Positions 59,417-64,000 of a stretch of DNA of 64,000 bases are shown here, piece by piece (the first letter of the stretch is position 1; each line of letters starts with the position of its first letter). The stretch comes from Turritopsis dohrnii (lineage: Eukaryota; Cnidaria; Hydrozoa; Anthoathecata; Oceaniidae). The DNA is taken from assembly GCA_027922465.2 (NCBI GenBank), contig BQMF02000337.1, positions 248,001-312,000 of the forward strand. The letters run 5' to 3'. Under the pieces are notes generated by a model, which was given only the letters and a program-made list of their open reading frames with translations, searched no databases and was not told where the DNA came from. Made by a program: the position numbers and the translations under genes.

Positions 59417-59457
59417 TATCTCAACCAATATCTGCTTTCGTTTCGCACGCGCAGATA

Positions 59458-60195
59458 CAGTGGACTCTCGATATAACGAACCTCCAAGGGGGATTGAAAA
59501 GAGTTCGTATCGAGAGTTCGTTATATCGAAAGGTGTGAAAAAATCGGAAAATTTTGCCTAAATCGTTTAAGTCTCGTAACCCTTTCGAACAAAATGCTTT
59601 AAATTCGTATTTTCAGCTAGGATCCCCTTCAAAAGTAAAATGATAACGAGTTCGAATAAACACGAAACATTCGGTGATTTTCCTCTTATTTGCTACGCCC
59701 ACGTCGAAACAGTATTTTTCTTTCTGTCACATTCCTTTGCAATGCTCTTGTTTGTATTTTTGCCCTTCACAATTTTCTGTAGGGCTTTATATTTATCAGT
59801 TATGGAGATATTTCCATCTCGATTCACTCATCGTATACACTTCACCTTCTTTTATATTGCCTTACAGATTGTAGCTTTGTATATGTTTAGATTCGAATGG
59901 TCCGATTCGAAGCGTTCGATTTATTGTGAATCATAAAGTTCAATCTACGCGATGCAAACATTGTTTTTGTTATTCTTTGTAGCATTTCTTACTTTGAGTT
60001 CGTTATATCGAGGCTTTTTGCGTTTGAGGGACGAAAAATTTGGTTCGTTAAATCGAGAGTTCGCTATATCGGGGGTTCGTTATATAGAAAGGATTTAAAA
60101 GAGTTTCTTAAGGCAAAATCCAAGGGAAATGGACTTTGGTTCGTTATATCGAGATGTTCGCTATATCGGGGGTTCGTTATATCGAGAGTCCACTG
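59458..60195. mobile_element. pogo/Tigger-like MITE, 738 bp, TIR CAGTGGACTCTCGATATAAC
   Basis: The inverted ends are bordered by TA and followed by many GTTCGTTATATCGAG repeats on both sides. The hydrophobic ORF at 59640-59936 has no recognisable domain and is probably chance. TIRs of this form are common among pogo-type elements. Confidence 0.75.
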
Positions 60196-60351
60196 TAATA
60201 AATTATTTGGTTGATTAAATGTCCTGTAAATCTACAGTTAATTTATATGTTTTAGGGATGGACAATTTTCTGTAAGACGAGCGAAAGGTTGTTTTTTATA
60301 AAGTGGGGCACCTGATCAATGCATTGAATAGATGATTAATGGAGAACAAAA

Positions 60352-60675
60352 ATGTCATGGTGGTATTATAGCACTTCAGAAGGAGCAGTTCAGAGATGGG
60401 CGCTGACAACCCATGTCATCTTCCAATGTATTTTGCAACTGACAGCTGGTTTGAACAAGAGAATTTATGAACAGTCCCCAAAGGACTTGGGACCAACTAG
60501 GATATGTTTTGACCAGAAGTCAGTACAGTCTGCTTACACCATTTTATCCAACTGGAGAAATCCATTTTCCATTGAACAGGAGTTGTTGGTACACATACGT
60601 TCTAAAGAAACCCTAAGAACGAGGTTGATATGTTCTAGTGTAAAAGCCAAACCAGAAATGCAAATGGATATATGA
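60352..60675 (+). CDS. Orphan ORF fragment of an uncharacterised invertebrate family
   Basis: A 107-residue ORF with SEGAVQRWALTTHV, KDLGPTRICFDQKSVQS and SNWRNPF resembles pieces of a large uncharacterised protein family that I recall from cnidarian gene sets near transposon genes. It ends at a stop and no joining exons were found, so it is probably a stranded exon or fragment. Confidence 0.4.
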   Translation: MSWWYYSTSEGAVQRWALTTHVIFQCILQLTAGLNKRIYEQSPKDLGPTRICFDQKSVQSAYTILSNWRNPFSIEQELLVHIRSKETLRTRLICSSVKAKPEMQMDI

Positions 60676-60829
60676 TTTCAGCAAATGAAATAGGTGTGAC
60701 CGAATAGACCTTTGCCGAATTTCTGTTAAGACACCGTGTTATAGCCTAGCCTCGCCTAGTTTCGCCTCTTTTTTAAACTCTTAATTACTTCTAATTATTC
60801 TACTGGGGAACTGAAAGAACGAGTAACTA

Positions 60830-61465
60830 CAGTGTGTCTCAAAATGTTAGCTTCAGTAACTTTATTCTCAATTTTCTAAAAAATGAATAATGGTATAATA
60901 ATGAAATATATACCATTAGAAAGCTGAGTTTCTTGGCTTTCTATTGATGTGGTACCCATTAACTGGTTTTTTATATTTAGCTTATAATCCAAGAAAAAAA
61001 CAAGTGTTTTAATCTAAAAATTCTTAACGATCAATTAACACCCCGTTTAATGAGCAAAATATTCATTGTTGTTTATAATTATGGTATTGATTTTTTACAA
61101 ACCGTTTGAGAATTCTCAAAAATTGTTACCAAAAATAAAAAAAATGTTAACATAACATTGAAAGGTAGTTATTTTTTTAAACGTTTTTATTGTAATGATA
61201 ATTTTTCACTTGTGTTATAACTTTTGTTGTTTAATATTTTTATTGTTAACTGAGTTTTAATTGATCGTTAAGAATTTTTAGATTAAAACACTTGTTTTTT
61301 TCTTGGATTATAAGCTAAATATAAAAAACCAGTTAATGGGTACCACATCAATAGAAAGCCAAGAAATTCAGCTTTCTAATGGTATATATTTCATTATTAT
61401 ACCATTATTCATTTTTTAGAAAATTGAGAATAAAGTTACTGAAGCTAACATTTTGAGACACACTG
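60830..61465. mobile_element. Long-inverted-repeat MITE, 636 bp, TIR CAGTGTGTCTCAAAATGTTA
   Basis: Arms of about 210 bp (60830-61040 and 61258-61465) are nearly perfect reverse complements around a 220-bp AT-rich centre, bordered by TA. The terminus is typical of Tc1/mariner elements. No gene inside. Confidence 0.85.
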
Positions 61466-61467
61466 TA

Positions 61468-61950
61468 TTACTAAAGCCTGGTTTCAGAAATTACGATTAC
61501 GACGATTCCCTATACGTTCATCAAAGAAGCCTTGTAAACATCATAATCAAACTTCTTAACCTAAGTGTTGAATTTTCATTGCTTTGTGAGTAATTGTATA
61601 TGAATATTTTAATCAGCGTCGTCTCCGTTTTAGTCGCAGCATCGTACGGTTCGAACTCAGTTGACTCAGTTAACAACACAAGGCGCTTTATAGAAAATTT
61701 CTTAAGAGGTTGGAAACTTTTAGTTGCTTATAGAATTACGAGTGACAAACTCCATACTTAACTTTTTGTCAGTAGTCAACCTCGAACCCAAGGTTTGTTT
61801 CCTTTTTGATAAAAAGGCACGAAGTCGTGGGCTCGAGCACCAATTTTTTCAAAACAATTAAAAAAAAAAACAACTGATGCAAAAATGCATACAATCACCA
61901 ACATAGAGGACTTAAGGTGGGTAAAGCAGCTGAGATAATATTCTTTTTTG
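61468..61950. other. Gap before the AT microsatellite
   Basis: No gene, RNA or clear repeat was recognised. Confidence 0.4.
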
Positions 61951-62063
61951 TTATAATATTATAATATTATAATATTATATATTATATATTATATTATAAT
62001 ATTATAATATTATAATATTATAATATTATAATATTATAATATTATAATATTATAATATTATAA
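61951..62063. repeat. (ATAATATT)n microsatellite
   Basis: An 8-bp motif repeated through about 110 bp with one irregular ATATATT patch, abutting the first Helitron unit. Confidence 0.95.
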
Positions 62064-64000
62064 TCTACTTATACTAATCCGCAATCGTGCATCCCACTTT
62101 TATTTTAGAGAGTGTTGTGTTTTCTTAAAATTTACGGTCAAAATCTTCTTAATCGTGGTCATTTTTTCGTTAGACCATTGATAATTGACGATTAGTATAA
62201 TAGCACGCGGCGTGACGTCAGTTTTTTTACCTTATCACGGGGGATTCATTGCATTGCATCCCCAATCGAACGCAACGTTTTTGGGGAAATATCTCGAGAA
62301 CCAATAGGAATAACTGACGTTTTTAAGGGTCGGCGATACGGGTGATGGGGTGACGCAACATTTGGACCTAAATTTTTTTGGTACTGCGGCTATGACGTCA
62401 TCAAAATCTTTGATCGCTGATATCTCTGCAGCAGTTGATCGTAGCGAAACGATCCCATACATTTTTTTGATCAGTTTTTCAAGCTCTACAACGTCAGTAC
62501 ACTTTCCAGCCCAGATTCCGTAATTGAAATTTTCGTCACGGGGTTCTCACATGGGAACGGGGGATTCTTGCACATCCGTTTCGAAATTAAAGCCGTAAAA
62601 AACTTTTACGCAAGATACTATCTTATTATACTAATCCGCAATCGTGTGCAACACATTTAACTTAGAGAGTGTTGTGTATTTTTAAAATTTACGGTCAAAA
62701 TCTTCTTAATCGTGGCCTTATTTTCGTTAGACCATTGATAATTGACGATTAGTATAATAGCACGCGGCGTGACGTCAGTTTTTTTTTATCTTATCACGGC
62801 GGGAATCATTGCATTGCATCCCCAATCGAACGCGACGTTTTTGAGAAAATATCTCGAGAACCAATACGGATAACTGACGTTTTTTGGGGTCTGCGATACG
62901 GGTGAAAGGGTGACGCAACATTTGGGTCTAAATTTAATTTAGTACTGCGGATATGACGTCATCAAAATCTTTGATCAACGATATCTCTGCAACCGTTGGT
63001 CGTAGCGAAACGATCCCATACATTTTTTTGCTCAGTTTTTCAAGCTCTACAACATCAGTACCTTTCCAGTCTTGATTTCGTAATTGAAATTTTCGTCACG
63101 GGGTTCGCACACGGGAACGCAGGATTTTTGCACATCTTTTTCGAAAATAAAGCCGTAAAAAACTTTTACGCGAATTACTAGTCTATATATACTAATTCGC
63201 TTTGTGCATCCCACTTTTATTTTAGAGAGTGATATATTTGTTTAATTTTTACGGTCATCGTCCTCTTATGTGCGCGTAAAACCACGTAGATGCGAGAGAC
63301 ACTTTTTTCACGATCATTCCAAAAGCACGTGGCATCATTTGACGTCAGTTTTTTTTATGATCACGGGGAATCATTGCATTGCAGCCCCAATCGAACGCGA
63401 CGTTTTTGGGGAAATATCTCGAGAACCAATAGGGATAACTGACGTTTTTTAGGGTCCGCGATACGGGCGATGGAGTGACGCAACATTTGGGTCAAAATTT
63501 TATTTGGTACTGCGGATATGACGTCATCAAAATGTTTGATCAGCGATATCTCTCTAACGGTTGGTCGTAGCGAAACGATCCCATACATTTTTTTGATCAG
63601 TTTTTCGAGCTCTACAACATGGGTACACTTTTAAGTCACGAATCCGTAATTAAAATTTTCGTCACAGCGTGCGTACACGGGGGGAATGGTGGATTTGACC
63701 TAATGTTTTCTAAGTTAAGTTCGGTAAAAATTTTTTACCCGGGATACTAGTCTATATATACTAATCCGCGTTGTGCATACCACTTTTATTTTAGAGAGTG
63801 TTTTGTTTTTTCTAAATTTACGGTCAAAATCTTCTTAATCGTGGTCATTTTTTCGTTAGACCATTGATAATTGGCGATTAGTATAATAGCACGCGGCGTG
63901 ACGTCAGTTATTTTTGTCGTATCACGGGGGAGCCATTGCATTGCATCCCCAATCGAACGCGGCGTTTTTGGGGAAATATCTCGAGAACCAATAGCGATAA
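62064..64000 (+). mobile_element. Head-to-tail array of non-autonomous Helitrons
   Basis: Units 62064-62620, 62621-63181, 63182-63750 and 63751 onward (cut by the window) each start TCTATATATACTAATYCGC or a close variant. They end with a 17-nt hairpin (CGTAAAA-AAC-TTTTACG in unit 2) about 7 nt before CTAG, the Helitron signature. The body carries CGATATCTC, TGACGTCATCAAAA and CCCATACATTTTTTTG blocks. There is no Rep/helicase gene. ORFs inside (62235-62462, 62996-63181, 63361-63588) are repeat-derived. Confidence 0.7.

Noticed and set aside
59640..59936. 98-residue hydrophobic ORF
   Set aside because: It lies inside a pogo-like MITE; Phe/Leu richness follows from T-rich DNA.

Overview
This window is animal nuclear DNA. 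It is AT-rich, its genes are split by GT-AG introns, it holds orthologues of the metazoan genes ELP2 and TCAIM, and it is crowded with DNA transposons, MITEs, Helitrons, a LINE fragment and a long satellite. The KRBA2-type Ginger transposase and the repeat style suggest a marine invertebrate, perhaps a cnidarian, but the species cannot be named from sequence alone.

Layout. 0.9-3.3 kb: a TIR element and a broken LINE on the minus strand. 4.2-13.5 kb: one large spliced gene for a Ginger1-type (Gypsy-integrase-like) transposase. My model has 26 exons and 1,489 codons, and every exon junction keeps frame. It joins an HHCC zinc finger, a DDE integrase core, a GPY/F-like segment, a cysteine-rich region, a helical domain that aligns by eye with the LEDGF/HRP2 integrase-binding domain, a run of acidic micro-exons, an AT-hook, a PHD finger and a Ulp1/SENP-type protease. 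13.7-14.4 kb: a minus-strand ORF of a transposon-associated family that I link tentatively to tyrosine recombinases. 14.5-21.2 kb: a satellite of about 54 copies of a 124-bp unit, each with 13-bp arms resembling loxP arms. 23.0-24.2 kb: more copies of the same short motif, split by a 1.05-kb MITE. 24.5-29.7 kb: a foldback-like element with a perfect 9-bp target duplication that carries broken ubiquitin-specific protease (USP) sequences. 29.9-32.9 kb: two tandem palindrome-rich elements with a conserved small ORF, plus an inverted fragment.

34.3-44.9 kb: ELP2, the WD40 subunit of Elongator, in 21 exons (797 aa), with a decayed 3.3-kb transposon in intron 5 and a Helitron in intron 10. 48.1-50.1 kb: an unrecognised coiled-coil protein gene in three exons. 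51.8-55.6 kb: TCAIM-like mitochondrial protein in six exons. 56.3-57.3 kb (minus): a type II membrane, glycosyltransferase-like gene with frame breaks. 58-64 kb: hairpins, a tRNA-derived SINE, several TA-flanked MITEs, an orphan ORF and a head-to-tail array of non-autonomous Helitrons running off the window.

The most unusual part is 4-24 kb. An apparently intact integrase-family transposase carries its own candidate integrase-binding and chromatin-reading domains. The same ACYACTTYG motif occurs in inverted orientation upstream of the gene, about 54 times in the satellite, and again beyond it. These parts may belong to one element of about 19-20 kb; that link is inference.
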